From the NCBI GenBank assembly GCA_913775715.1, contig CAJYMC010000007.1, positions 1,674,001-1,738,000 on the forward strand: a stretch of DNA of 64,000 bases, in the 5' to 3' direction. Of the stretch, positions 7,833 through 17,362 are shown piece by piece. Position numbers and translations under genes: made by a program. Each line of letters begins with the position of its first letter. The stretch's first letter is position 1. The notes under the pieces are model-generated. The model worked only from the letters and a program-made list of their open reading frames with translations. It made no database searches and was not told the origin of the DNA. Source of the stretch: an uncultured Exiguobacterium sp. GTDB taxonomy: Bacteria > Bacillota > Bacilli > Exiguobacteriales > Exiguobacteriaceae.

Positions 7833-9380
7833 TCATGAATTCGTCGGCTGTTTCTTCAACACGGTCCGTAAAATCTTTCCGGTCGTATTACGAGGTAATT
7901 GATCGATGAATTCAATCTGTGTCGGACATTTATATTTCGCGAGTGACGTGGCACAGAATGTCCGCGCTTCCTCTTCCGTCATCGTCTCACGGGCAACGAC
8001 GAATGCTTTGACGGCTTCACCCATCTCCTCGTCCGGTATGCCGATGACGGCCGCTTCGATGACGTTCGGATGTTGGTAGAGGACTTCTTCGACTTCTCGG
8101 GGGTAGACATTATAACCACCGACGATGATCATATCTTTTTTACGATCGACGATATAGAAATAGCCGTCCTCATCTCGACGAGCTAAATCACCTGTATATA
8201 ACCAGCCATCGCGTAACGTCGCTTGCGACTCTTCCGGCATCTTATAATATCCCGTCATGACGTTTGGTCCTCGAACGATCAATTCTCCGACTTGACCATC
8301 TGGTAATTCCTGTCCGAGTTCATCGACGACTTTGTTTTCGACATCGACGATCGATGTACCGATCGAGCCTGGTTTTTGGACACCATTGACCGGATTGAAA
8401 CAAGTGACGGGTGAAGCCTCTGACAGACCGTATCCTTCAAGGATATGACATTGGAATGTCCGGTCAAACGCTTCAAGGAGTGGTACCGGAAGACTCGCGC
8501 CTCCCGAGACGAACAGACGCGTCGACTCAAAGTGAGTCGCATATTCCGGATGTGCCTTTACGGTTTGGAGTAAGAAATTATACATCGTCGGCACACCTGC
8601 GAAGATCGTCACCTGTTCTTTTTTGGCTAGCTCAAATGTCTCTTGAGGTGAAAAACGAGAAGCGATGATGATCGACGCTCCATGGGCGAGTGAAGCATTG
8701 ACGACGACCGTCAAACAAAAGACATGGAACATTGGTAATACGGCAAGTGTCCGGTCTTTACTGGATACATGTAAATAATCGCCGATCGAGCGTGCATTTG
8801 ATGTCAGATTACGATGAGACAACATCGCACCTTTTGGTTTTCCTGTCGTTCCACTCGTATAGAGAATGACAGCGATGTCGTCCAGTTCATTCGTCACTTC
8901 TGTCAAGGGATGTTCGATTTCAAGCCAGCGATCGAGCGTGATGAACGTCACTTGTTGATGTGTTTCATTTAGTCCTTCCTGATCCGCGTAGGGAACAGAG
9001 ACGACGATTTTGAGGTTCGGTAAATGCACGAGACGATCTTTTGCAGCTTCAACGAGTGGTGCAATCCCTAAAATCCCCTTCACATCACCGTTCATCAGGA
9101 TATACCCGATTTCGTCCGGTGTATATGTAGGGTTGATTGGAATCGCGATTGCCCCTTGTTTCATGATGGCGTAATATGCCACTAGGAACGCTGGGCTATT
9201 CCCTAAAATTAGCGCGACATGATCGCCTTTTCGGATCCCGTTCGCTTCAAGCGCACCGGCTGCCCGGTGAAACTTCTCGACAAACTCACGATAGCTGACT
9301 TGCGTGTCCTCAAACACATACGCCGTTGAATCCGGATGTGTTTGAGCAGTTTCTTCGACGGATTGAATCAATCCAAGCAT
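7833..9380 (-). CDS. lcfB: Long-chain fatty acid-CoA ligase (LcfB/YhfL type)
   Basis: Activates fatty acids to acyl-CoA through an acyl-adenylate for beta-oxidation. The 515 residues contain the adenylate-forming P-loop YTSGTTGKPKGAM, the YGLSEASP motif, the YTGDLARRDEDGY motif and the hinge DRKKDMIIVGGYN, with the catalytic Lys near the C-terminus in TGKILR. Identity to Bacillus YhfL is obvious along the whole length. I use the ATG at 9380 because AAAGGGG lies 10 bases upstream; the in-frame ATG 36 bases further up has no SD and sits in the operator. Regulation by a FadR-like repressor and CcpA is suggested by the upstream sites. Confidence 0.93.
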   Translation of the reverse strand: MLGLIQSVEETAQTHPDSTAYVFEDTQVSYREFVEKFHRAAGALEANGIRKGDHVALILGNSPAFLVAYYAIMKQGAIAIPINPTYTPDEIGYILMNGDVKGILGIAPLVEAAKDRLVHLPNLKIVVSVPYADQEGLNETHQQVTFITLDRWLEIEHPLTEVTNELDDIAVILYTSGTTGKPKGAMLSHRNLTSNARSIGDYLHVSSKDRTLAVLPMFHVFCLTVVVNASLAHGASIIIASRFSPQETFELAKKEQVTIFAGVPTMYNFLLQTVKAHPEYATHFESTRLFVSGGASLPVPLLEAFDRTFQCHILEGYGLSEASPVTCFNPVNGVQKPGSIGTSIVDVENKVVDELGQELPDGQVGELIVRGPNVMTGYYKMPEESQATLRDGWLYTGDLARRDEDGYFYIVDRKKDMIIVGGYNVYPREVEEVLYQHPNVIEAAVIGIPDEEMGEAVKAFVVARETMTEEEARTFCATSLAKYKCPTQIEFIDQLPRNTTGKILRTVLKKQPTNS

Positions 9381-9399
9381 GAGCAAAATTCCCCTTTCG

Positions 9400-9417
9400 A
9401 ATGAATGACTATTCATT
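9400..9417 (-). promoter_or_regulatory. FadR-like operator in the lcfB leader
   Basis: A perfect dyad AATGAAT-GACT-ATTCATT lies directly upstream of the lcfB SD. Read from 9402 it matches the Bacillus FadR consensus TGAATGAMTANTCATTCA at 16 of 18 positions. lcfB belongs to the FadR regulon in Bacillus subtilis. The same arms recur at 45733-45750. Confidence 0.7.
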
Positions 9418-9432
9418 TTTTACGTAAAAAAA

Positions 9433-9464
9433 ATCCATACGTAGTCAAAAGCGACCGTATGGAT
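9433..9464 (-). terminator. Terminator after the SDR gene
   Basis: ATCCATACG (9433-9441) and CGTATGGAT (9456-9464) with a T run on the minus strand. Its 5' arm abuts the inferred lcfB promoter, so the two functions overlap. Confidence 0.8.
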
Positions 9465-9493
9465 AGTGTAACACTTTTTGGAAACGTTTTCAC
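9465..9493 (-). promoter_or_regulatory. lcfB promoter with cre-like site
   Basis: GTGAAA (9493-9488), 17-bp spacer, TACACT (9470-9465). The sequence TGGAAACGTTTTCA (9479-9492) fits the CcpA cre consensus at 13 of 14 positions and overlaps the -35 box. The promoter match is only moderate. Confidence 0.5.
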
Positions 9494-9503
9494 CGAGTTT
9501 ATT

Positions 9504-10391
9504 TTAACCGTTGACGATGACGCCACCGTTTAAGTGAAGAACTTGTCCTGTCATATAACTTGAATCGTTACACGCGAGGAAAACATATGCTGATGCCATC
9601 TCAGCCGGCTGTCCCGGACGATCCATCGGTGTATTCTTCCCGAATGTCTTGACTGATTCATGCGGGAACGTTTCCGTGATCAGCGGCGTCCAAATCGGAC
9701 CTGGCGCGACAGCATTGACACGAATTCCTTCTTTCGCTAAGTTCATCGAAAGACTCCGTGTGAAGCTGACGATTGCGCCCTTCGTCGCAGAATAATCAAT
9801 CAATAACGCATTTCCTTCGTATGCTGTCGACGATGTCGTATTGATGATGGCAGAACCGAGTGAAAGGTGCGGCAGCGCGGCACGCGCAAGACGCATCATC
9901 CCAAAAATATTCGTCTTAAATGTCTTTTCCATCGATTCATCTGTGATGTCCTTCAGACTATCTTCTGGTTTTTGCATGCTCGCATTATTGACGATGATAT
10001 CTAAACGACCGAAACGATCGATCGTTTTTTGGACGAGTGCTTCACAGTAATCTGCATCTCCGATATCCCCTTTAGAAAGTAGGACTTCGCCACCTAGTTC
10101 CTCAAGACGTGCCTTCGTTTCGTCCGCTCCTTCTTGATCACCGTAGAAGGCGATGACGACTTTCGCTCCTTCTCGGACATAAGCAATTGAGACAGCACGC
10201 CCGATGCCGGAGTTGCCGCCTGTGACGATCGCAACCTTTCCTTCAAGCTTACCTGCTGCCTTATAATCATCACGCTCATAATAAGGTAGCGGTTGTTCGT
10301 CCTCTGTCTTAGGTAACTGTTCTGAAATCCGTTCAAAATCTATAAAGTCCGTCAACGAACCTTCTAAAAAGTTATCTTTATTATAGCCCAT
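9504..10391 (-). CDS. Short-chain dehydrogenase/reductase (YhxC/YhxD type)
   Basis: NAD(P)-dependent oxidoreductase of the classical SDR family; the substrate is unknown. The 295 residues have a 45-residue N-terminal extension typical of the stress-associated YhxD/YdaD-like group. Then come the cofactor motif TGGNSGIG (57-64), NNAS (135-138), the catalytic Ser near 187, and Tyr200/Lys204 in YSATK. The ATG at 10391 follows GGGGGAG by 8 bases, but that SD is inside a stem. It is the distal gene after lplJ, 50 bases away. Confidence 0.85.
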   Translation of the reverse strand: MGYNKDNFLEGSLTDFIDFERISEQLPKTEDEQPLPYYERDDYKAAGKLEGKVAIVTGGNSGIGRAVSIAYVREGAKVVIAFYGDQEGADETKARLEELGGEVLLSKGDIGDADYCEALVQKTIDRFGRLDIIVNNASMQKPEDSLKDITDESMEKTFKTNIFGMMRLARAALPHLSLGSAIINTTSSTAYEGNALLIDYSATKGAIVSFTRSLSMNLAKEGIRVNAVAPGPIWTPLITETFPHESVKTFGKNTPMDRPGQPAEMASAYVFLACNDSSYMTGQVLHLNGGVIVNG

Positions 10392-10395
10392 GAAA

Positions 10396-10430
10396 AAAAC
10401 TCCCCCTATGCAGTTGATAGAAGGAGTTTT
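10396..10430 (-). promoter_or_regulatory. Hairpin sequestering the SDR gene's SD (terminator-like)
   Basis: Minus-strand arms AAAACTCCTTCTAT (10430-10417) and ATAGGGGGAGTTTT (10409-10396) pair over 14 bp, including two U-G pairs, with a 7-base loop. A T run follows. The 3' arm contains the whole GGGGGAG ribosome site, and the ATG begins 5 bases after the stem. Confidence 0.65.
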
Positions 10431-10441
10431 CCCATAAAAAC

Positions 10442-11431
10442 TTACGCTAAAACGTCCAGCACCTCGTCAAGTTCGACGGCGCCGAAATATTTTTTCAATT
10501 CGTAACGACCGAGCACTTCGCGAAGTGACGCGCGATCATAGCGCGAACCTTCGAGCGCCCGTGCGATTTCTTCCGCGTCCTCGACGCCAAAGAAGTCACC
10601 GTAAATCTTCGCTTCTTCGATGATGCCTTTTTTGACGTTCAATCGGAAGTCAATCGTACCGATCGGGAAACGTTTTTTATGGATGACGTCGAATTTCGGC
10701 GATTTTCCGAAATTCCACTCCCAGTTGCCATAACGTTCTGCTGAGATGGCACGTACTTTATCCCAGTCTTCCTCGGTTAAGATATACCGTTCAATCTCTT
10801 TCCCTTCATAGATCGAAGCAAGCAAATGATCAACGAATTGTTCCATCGTCAACGGTTCTGTCAAGAATTCTGAGATGTTCGCAACACGACTCCGGACTGA
10901 TTTAATGCCTTTAGAGCGCATCTTCTCTTCACTGACGACAAGCGCATTGACAACTTCTTCGATGTTCGAATCGAGCATCAACGTACCATGACTGAACATC
11001 CGACCTTTTGTTGTGAACTGGGCATTCCCACTAATTTTCCGGCTTCCGACATGAATATCGTTTCGTCCAGATAACTCCGCTTCGACACCAAGTTTATGCA
11101 GTGCTTGTACGACCGGCTCCGTGAACTTTTTATAGTTGTTGAACGAATCACCGTCATCTTTTGTCAGGAAACTGAAGTTCAAGTTTCCTTCGTCATGATA
11201 CACAGCACCACCACCTGAAAGACGACGAACGACGTGGATCCCGTTTTCCTCGACATACTTCAAATTGACTTCTTCATTCGTGTTCTGGTTTTTTCCGACG
11301 ATAATCGACGGACCGTTGATATAAAACAAGAAATAGTCTTCTTCATTGACGTTCAGGTTGTTCAAGATGAATTCTTCGACAGCAAGATTAATTCGCGCAT
11401 CGCGAATCTCAGGATGGAAGATGAATTTCAT
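10442..11431 (-). CDS. lplJ: Lipoate-protein ligase LplJ
   Basis: ATP-dependent ligase that attaches scavenged lipoate to lipoyl domains of 2-oxoacid dehydrogenases and GcvH. The 329 residues match Bacillus LplJ end to end, including the RRLSGGGAVYHD signature (69-80), the GRKISGNAQ motif with the conserved Lys, and the C-terminal accessory domain. The ATG at 11431 follows AAAGGAG at a long spacing of 12. It lies 38 bases after the DsbA-like gene, probably co-transcribed. Confidence 0.93.
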   Translation of the reverse strand: MKFIFHPEIRDARINLAVEEFILNNLNVNEEDYFLFYINGPSIIVGKNQNTNEEVNLKYVEENGIHVVRRLSGGGAVYHDEGNLNFSFLTKDDGDSFNNYKKFTEPVVQALHKLGVEAELSGRNDIHVGSRKISGNAQFTTKGRMFSHGTLMLDSNIEEVVNALVVSEEKMRSKGIKSVRSRVANISEFLTEPLTMEQFVDHLLASIYEGKEIERYILTEEDWDKVRAISAERYGNWEWNFGKSPKFDVIHKKRFPIGTIDFRLNVKKGIIEEAKIYGDFFGVEDAEEIARALEGSRYDRASLREVLGRYELKKYFGAVELDEVLDVLA

Positions 11432-11469
11432 AAGAGTTTCGTGCTCCTTTGTGATGGAATCATAATTGA

Positions 11470-12150
11470 TCAGTTACAGCCGTCAACACCACACGCGTCA
11501 CCTTCAGCGATGACTTCAAGTGTTTGTTCTTGGCGAATCTTCGCAAAGACTTGTTCGAATGCTTCTACTGGTTGTGCGCCTGAAATCGCATATTTCCGGT
11601 CGAAGACGAAGAACGGTACACCACGAACACCGAGTTGTTGTGCCATCGCTTCTTCTTCCCGAACATCTGTCGCCAGTTCTTCTGACGCAAGAAACGCTGT
11701 GACGTCTGCTTCAGCAAGTCCAGCATCTACTGCGATCCGTGTCAGAATGGCTGGGTCATTCAGATCTTCTCCATTCATGAAATACGCTGTGAACAAGGCT
11801 TCTGATACTGCATTCATCTTACCATGTTTTTTAGCAAATTGAGTCAGGCGATGAGCCTCGAATGTATTGGCTGGGATGACACGATCCATCTCGTAGTGCA
11901 AGCCTTCCTGACGTGCCGTCTCAACGACACCTTGCGACATATTCCGTGCCTGCTCGAGAGTCGTTCCATATTTTGACGCGAGAATTTCGTATAATCCTTG
12001 TGTCGGTACTGCTGGTGCATCTGGATCGAGTTCAAAGCTCTTGAATTCGACCTCGACATCTAACTTTTCGTTCGCAATCGCTTGTTCTAAGCGACGCTTC
12101 CCAATATAACAAAACGGACATGCATAATCCGACCATACTTCTACTTTCAT
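11470..12150 (-). CDS. DsbA-family thiol oxidoreductase (FrnE-like)
   Basis: Cytoplasmic thioredoxin-fold protein of the FrnE/2-hydroxychromene isomerase-like branch of the DsbA superfamily. The CPFC active site is at residues 11-14, followed by a helical insert, a conserved GVRGVPFFVFD cis-Pro segment near the C-terminus, and a cysteine-containing tail (ACGVDGCN) whose two extra Cys may be redox-active. The start is the ATG at 12150, preceded by AAGGAG at 9 bases; the upstream ATG at 12183 lacks an SD. No signal peptide. Substrate unknown. Confidence 0.85.
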   Translation of the reverse strand: MKVEVWSDYACPFCYIGKRRLEQAIANEKLDVEVEFKSFELDPDAPAVPTQGLYEILASKYGTTLEQARNMSQGVVETARQEGLHYEMDRVIPANTFEAHRLTQFAKKHGKMNAVSEALFTAYFMNGEDLNDPAILTRIAVDAGLAEADVTAFLASEELATDVREEEAMAQQLGVRGVPFFVFDRKYAISGAQPVEAFEQVFAKIRQEQTLEVIAEGDACGVDGCN

Positions 12151-12248
12151 CTGTGTTCTCTCCTTTTGTGCAATTTCATACATTAAGCATAGTCGCCTCT
12201 AGACAGAGTTGCAATCTTTCCGCCCGCGCCAATACGAATATGTAAAAA

Positions 12249-12281
12249 AAGGAATCAAGATCAGATTGATCTTGATTCCTT
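12249..12281 (-). terminator. Terminator after glpD
   Basis: 15-bp stem: AAGGAATCAAGATCA (12249-12263) with its complement at 12267-12281, 3-base loop, followed on the minus strand by a T run. Confidence 0.9.
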
Positions 12282-12296
12282 GATGAGTTAGAGAGC

Positions 12297-13952
12297 TTAT
12301 TCTGTCACGATTGCATGTGCTGCATCTTCGATTTCGATATCGAGTTCTTTCGTGTAAGCAACTGTTTGTTCTGCTGTCCAGTTCAAGACAGATTTCATCT
12401 CTTCAATGACGGCATCTTTATGAGCACGAGCCCAAGCGATGTCGAAGAAGACAGCGCCTGTACGACGGATGAAGAAGTCGATCGGACGAGCGACCATTTC
12501 ATGTTCGATGCTGTAGTGGAGTTGTGCATAGACAGAACGTGGAAGAGCTGTCGTTGCTGCATCATATGCTGCTGCATATTCCAGTACTTTCGGTAAGTTC
12601 GAACCGTAGCGTTTTGCTAGGAATTGAACTTCTTCTGTCGTTAGACCGTTCGTTGCTGTTTGAGCTTTAAGGAATTCAGCAAATCCTTTTGCTCCTCCGA
12701 CGTGTCCACCAGACATTGGCATATTTTTCGTCGAGCAACGTGCGTACGCGACGTTTTCTTCTTTTTTCAAGAGTTTAGCGACGAGATCAACGACGTGCTC
12801 ACCCATTTTACGGTATCCAGTCAATTTCCCACCCGCAATCGTGATAAGACCTGACTCAGACTGCCATACTTCATCTTTACGAGAAATTTCAGAAGGATCT
12901 TTTCCTTCTTCATAAATCAATGGACGTACACCAGCCCAACTTGATTCCACGTCTTCTGCTGTCACTTTAACATCTGGGAACATATAGTGAATCGCGTCTA
13001 GGACGTAGTCTTGGTCTTCGACTGTGAACTTCGGATGTGCAGTATCTTTATCGAAGAACGTATCTGTCGTACCAACGTACGCTTTTCCATCACGTGGAAT
13101 TGCGAAGATCATCCGACCGTCTGGTGTATCGAAGTAGACCGCTTGTTTAAGCGGGAATTTCGATTGATCGATGACGACGTGGACACCTTTTGTCAAACGA
13201 AGTTGTTTCCCGACTTTCGAGCCATCTTTTTCACGTAATTCATCAACCCATGGACCTGTCGCGTTGACGACTTTTTTCGCACGGATTTCATGTACGTCAC
13301 CTGTCAAGAGGTCCGTCACACGCATGCCGACGACTTTTCCAGCATCATAGATGATTTCTTCCGCTTTTGTATAGTTGACGACGCGTGCACCATGCTCAAC
13401 CGCTTCTTTCATGACTTCGATTGTTAGACGGGCGTCATCTGTACGGTACTCAACGTAGTAACCGCCACCTTTGAGACCTTGTTGTTTGACGAGTGGTTCT
13501 TTTGCCAATGTTTCTTTCGCAGATAACATCGTGCGCCATTCCGAACGTTTAACACCTGCTAAGAAGTCATAAACACGAAGACCGATTGACGTACTGAACG
13601 GTCCGAACGTACCGCCTTTATGCATTGGAAGCAACATCCACTCTGGTGTCGTGACGTGTGGTCCGTTTTCGTAAACGATCGCACGTTCTTTACCGACTTC
13701 CGCGACCATCTGAACTTCGAATTGTTTTAAATAACGTAGACCACCATGGACTAATTTCGTTGAACGACTAGACGTACCGGACGCGAAATCCTGCATTTCG
13801 ACGAGGCCAATCTTCATACCGCGTGACGCTGCATCGAGGGCGATCCCCGCACCTGTGATTCCGCCACCTACGACGAGTAGATCGAGTTCTTCACGTGTCA
13901 ATCGATTGTAGACATCTGCACGGTTTTTACTTGAGAATGGTTGGTTAGCCAT
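12297..13952 (-). CDS. glpD: Aerobic glycerol-3-phosphate dehydrogenase
   Basis: FAD-dependent membrane-associated enzyme that oxidises glycerol-3-phosphate to dihydroxyacetone phosphate and feeds electrons to quinone. The 551 residues begin with the FAD-binding GGGITG motif (29-34) and the RG-(S/T)[14 protein letters not shown] segment, and end with the helical C-terminal domain, close to the usual 555. The start is the ATG at 13952 with AGGAGG 8 bases upstream. It is downstream of glpK but has its own promoter and GlpP-type leader terminator. Confidence 0.95.
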   Translation of the reverse strand: MANQPFSSKNRADVYNRLTREELDLLVVGGGITGAGIALDAASRGMKIGLVEMQDFASGTSSRSTKLVHGGLRYLKQFEVQMVAEVGKERAIVYENGPHVTTPEWMLLPMHKGGTFGPFSTSIGLRVYDFLAGVKRSEWRTMLSAKETLAKEPLVKQQGLKGGGYYVEYRTDDARLTIEVMKEAVEHGARVVNYTKAEEIIYDAGKVVGMRVTDLLTGDVHEIRAKKVVNATGPWVDELREKDGSKVGKQLRLTKGVHVVIDQSKFPLKQAVYFDTPDGRMIFAIPRDGKAYVGTTDTFFDKDTAHPKFTVEDQDYVLDAIHYMFPDVKVTAEDVESSWAGVRPLIYEEGKDPSEISRKDEVWQSESGLITIAGGKLTGYRKMGEHVVDLVAKLLKKEENVAYARCSTKNMPMSGGHVGGAKGFAEFLKAQTATNGLTTEEVQFLAKRYGSNLPKVLEYAAAYDAATTALPRSVYAQLHYSIEHEMVARPIDFFIRRTGAVFFDIAWARAHKDAVIEEMKSVLNWTAEQTVAYTKELDIEIEDAAHAIVTE

Positions 13953-13985
13953 GAATAGTTCCTCCTGTTTTAGGTTCGAAAAAAA

Positions 13986-14034
13986 AGAGACCACAACAAA
14001 CACGCTGACTATGTCAACTGCTGCTGTGGTCTCT
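13986..14034 (-). terminator. glpD leader terminator (GlpP antitermination target)
   Basis: AGAGACCACA (13986-13995) pairs with TGTGGTCTCT (14025-14034) around an inner TGAC/GTCA hairpin, with a T run on the minus strand between the glpD promoter and its SD. The position and the nearby glpP gene identify it as the site where GlpP bound to glycerol-3-phosphate allows readthrough, as known for Bacillus glpD. Confidence 0.8.
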
Positions 14035-14068
14035 CCATATTCTCCGACCGATTTATTAACTTGACCTT

Positions 14069-15598
<1,530 letters not shown>

Positions 15599-15607
15599 CT
15601 AAATAAG

Positions 15608-16432
15608 TTAAGCTGACTTTGACTCCACTGACGTTGTTTTGTTCGGACGAACACCGAATCTATAGCATAAGCCTAATATGACGATTGTCACAAGTCCTAC
15701 AATCCAAAAAGCCGGTGTATCTTTTCCTGTGAAGACCGAACGATAAAACAATCCGCCAAGACTTCCACCGAGAACTGGTCCGAGAACCGGAATCCATGAG
15801 TATCCCCAGTTCGAAGATCCTTTTCCATGAATCGGTAAGATGAAGTGAGCGATACGTGGACCAAGGTCCCGCGCCGGGTTCATCGCATATCCTGTCGTAC
15901 CTCCGAATGACATACCGAGACTGACGATCAAGAAACCGACGATCAATGGATTTAGGCCGTCTGAGAACTTATTCGCCCCGATCGACAACAACCCGATGAC
16001 GAGTAAGAACGTCGCAATCATTTCACTCATTAGATTGGCAAAGGTGTGTGGAATCGCTGGAGACGTCGCGAAGACACCGAGTTTCGTTGCTGGATCTTTC
16101 GTCTCCGCCCAATGTGGTAAGTAATGGACGAAGACAAGACTCGCACCAAGTATCCCGCCGGCAATTTGAGCAACGATATAGCCTGGTACGTCCGCCCATG
16201 CAAATGAACCGTCAAAGGCTAAACCAAGCGTTACTGCTGGGTTAAGGTGTGCGCCACTGAATTGACCGACGGCATACGCTGCGATCGCCACGGCAAAACC
16301 CCACGCAAACGTGATGACGATCCAGCCTGCGTCCTTCGCAAACGATTTCGTCAGACTAACGCCTGCACCAACACCATTCCCAAGCGCGACAAGCAAGGCT
16401 GTACCTAAAAATTCCGCTAATAAGGGTGACAT
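15608..16432 (-). CDS. glpF: Glycerol uptake facilitator (aquaglyceroporin)
   Basis: MIP-family channel for glycerol. Both half-helix motifs are present: NPA at 64-66 (HLNPAVTLG) and NPA at 185-187 (MNPARDLGPR, whose Arg is the selectivity-filter arginine and following Asp the aquaglyceroporin marker). Six membrane helices are apparent in 274 residues. The ATG at 16432 follows AAGGAGG. First gene of glpFK, behind a leader terminator and a promoter overlapping a cre site. Confidence 0.95.
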   Translation of the reverse strand: MSPLLAEFLGTALLVALGNGVGAGVSLTKSFAKDAGWIVITFAWGFAVAIAAYAVGQFSGAHLNPAVTLGLAFDGSFAWADVPGYIVAQIAGGILGASLVFVHYLPHWAETKDPATKLGVFATSPAIPHTFANLMSEMIATFLLVIGLLSIGANKFSDGLNPLIVGFLIVSLGMSFGGTTGYAMNPARDLGPRIAHFILPIHGKGSSNWGYSWIPVLGPVLGGSLGGLFYRSVFTGKDTPAFWIVGLVTIVILGLCYRFGVRPNKTTSVESKSA

Positions 16433-16470
16433 ATGTGTTCCTCCTTTTTATTATGTGAAAAAAGCAACAT

Positions 16471-16536
16471 AAAAAAGGAGATCCACGTCAGTTCATGCTT
16501 GAAATTTCTTCAAGCAGGACTCACACGTGAATCTCC
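16471..16536 (-). terminator. glpFK leader terminator (GlpP antitermination target)
   Basis: GGAGATCCACGT (16477-16488) and ACGTGAATCTCC (16525-16536) form the outer stem. An inner TGCTTGAA/TTCAAGCA hairpin (16496-16516) lies within. A T run follows on the minus strand (16476-16471). It sits between the glpF promoter and SD, as in Bacillus glpFK. Confidence 0.85.
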
Positions 16537-16569
16537 CTTTTCTCCGTCACTTTGTATCAACTTGATATC

Positions 16570-16598
16570 ACTATAACAATCAGTGAAAACGCTGTCAA
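16570..16598 (-). promoter_or_regulatory. glpF promoter overlapping a CcpA cre site
   Basis: Near-consensus TTGACA (16598-16593), 17-bp spacer, TATAGT (16575-16570). TGAAAACGCTGTCA (16584-16597) fits the cre consensus TGWNANCGNTNWCA at all positions and overlaps the -35 box, which predicts catabolite repression of glpFK. Confidence 0.85.
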
Positions 16599-16628
16599 AT
16601 AATCCGAATGATTTTCCTCACAATCCAG

Positions 16629-17192
16629 TTAAGGGCGTGGTTCAAAATGACGCCACAAGTCCTTATTCGATGTCGTGATACTAGAGGCACCTGCTTCAAT
16701 CGCTTGTTCAACTTCCTCGACCGTATCGATGAGTCCACCGGCGAATACGAGACGCCCTGTCTTTTCTTTCACTTCTTGAATGTACTTTGGCATTAACCCT
16801 GGTAACACTTCGATGTAATCAGGTTGCGTCCGTTCCATGAGTTGATAACTTTTTTCGAGTGAACTGGAATCGAGTAAGAACATGCGTTGCATCGTCTTGA
16901 CCTTTTTTTGACGTGCTTTCAAGATGACGCTCGCTTTCGTCGAAATGACACCATACGGCTTCAATTCTTGGCAGACGTATTCTGTGGCATATTCATCATT
17001 TTTTAACCCTTGAACAAGATCCATATGCAAAAACATTTTTTTGTCGTATCGATGTGCCATCTCATAGACTGCTTTTAAACGCGAGACGTGCATTTCGAGT
17101 AAGACCCCATACTCATATGGACTCTTCAGCATCTTTTCAAAGTCTTCTAATTTTCTAACGGAAGGCAGGATCTTCTGTCCAAAATATGTCAT
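16629..17192 (-). CDS. glpP: Glycerol uptake operon antiterminator GlpP
   Basis: RNA-binding antiterminator that, with glycerol-3-phosphate, lets polymerase pass the glpFK and glpD leader terminators. The 187 residues show a TIM-barrel-like pattern with the GlpP signature segments HMDLVQGLKND, IEVLPGL and VFAGGLIDTVEEV. The start is the ATG at 17192 with GGGGGAG 5 bases upstream; the longer frame to 17240 has no SD. It lies directly upstream of the glpF promoter with no terminator between. Confidence 0.93.
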   Translation of the reverse strand: MTYFGQKILPSVRKLEDFEKMLKSPYEYGVLLEMHVSRLKAVYEMAHRYDKKMFLHMDLVQGLKNDEYATEYVCQELKPYGVISTKASVILKARQKKVKTMQRMFLLDSSSLEKSYQLMERTQPDYIEVLPGLMPKYIQEVKEKTGRLVFAGGLIDTVEEVEQAIEAGASSITTSNKDLWRHFEPRP

Positions 17193-17254
17193 ATGTTCTC
17201 CCCCTGATTCGTAATGTGTCCTAAGTATGTCGTGAAACATAAGGAATAGGCAAT

Positions 17255-17284
17255 GCTCTTTTCATGAAAATAAGTGAAAAGAGC
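17255..17284. promoter_or_regulatory. 10-bp inverted repeat in the glpP / YczE divergent region
   Basis: GCTCTTTTCA (17255-17264) and TGAAAAGAGC (17275-17284) are perfect complements with a 10-base spacer. It is not followed by a T run, so it is more likely an operator than a terminator. Regulator unknown. Confidence 0.35.
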
Positions 17285-17362
17285 GCTACGATTAGGGTAT
17301 AGCTTAACGAAACGATTTCTTTTCAGGAGGTGAACGCGCAGTCCTACCGTCTGTGCACGTCA

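Noticed and set aside
11234..11842. Open frame of 202 codons on the + strand across lplJ and the DsbA-like gene
   Set aside because: It is antisense to two firmly identified genes, has no SD, and its translation resembles no family; it is a shadow frame.
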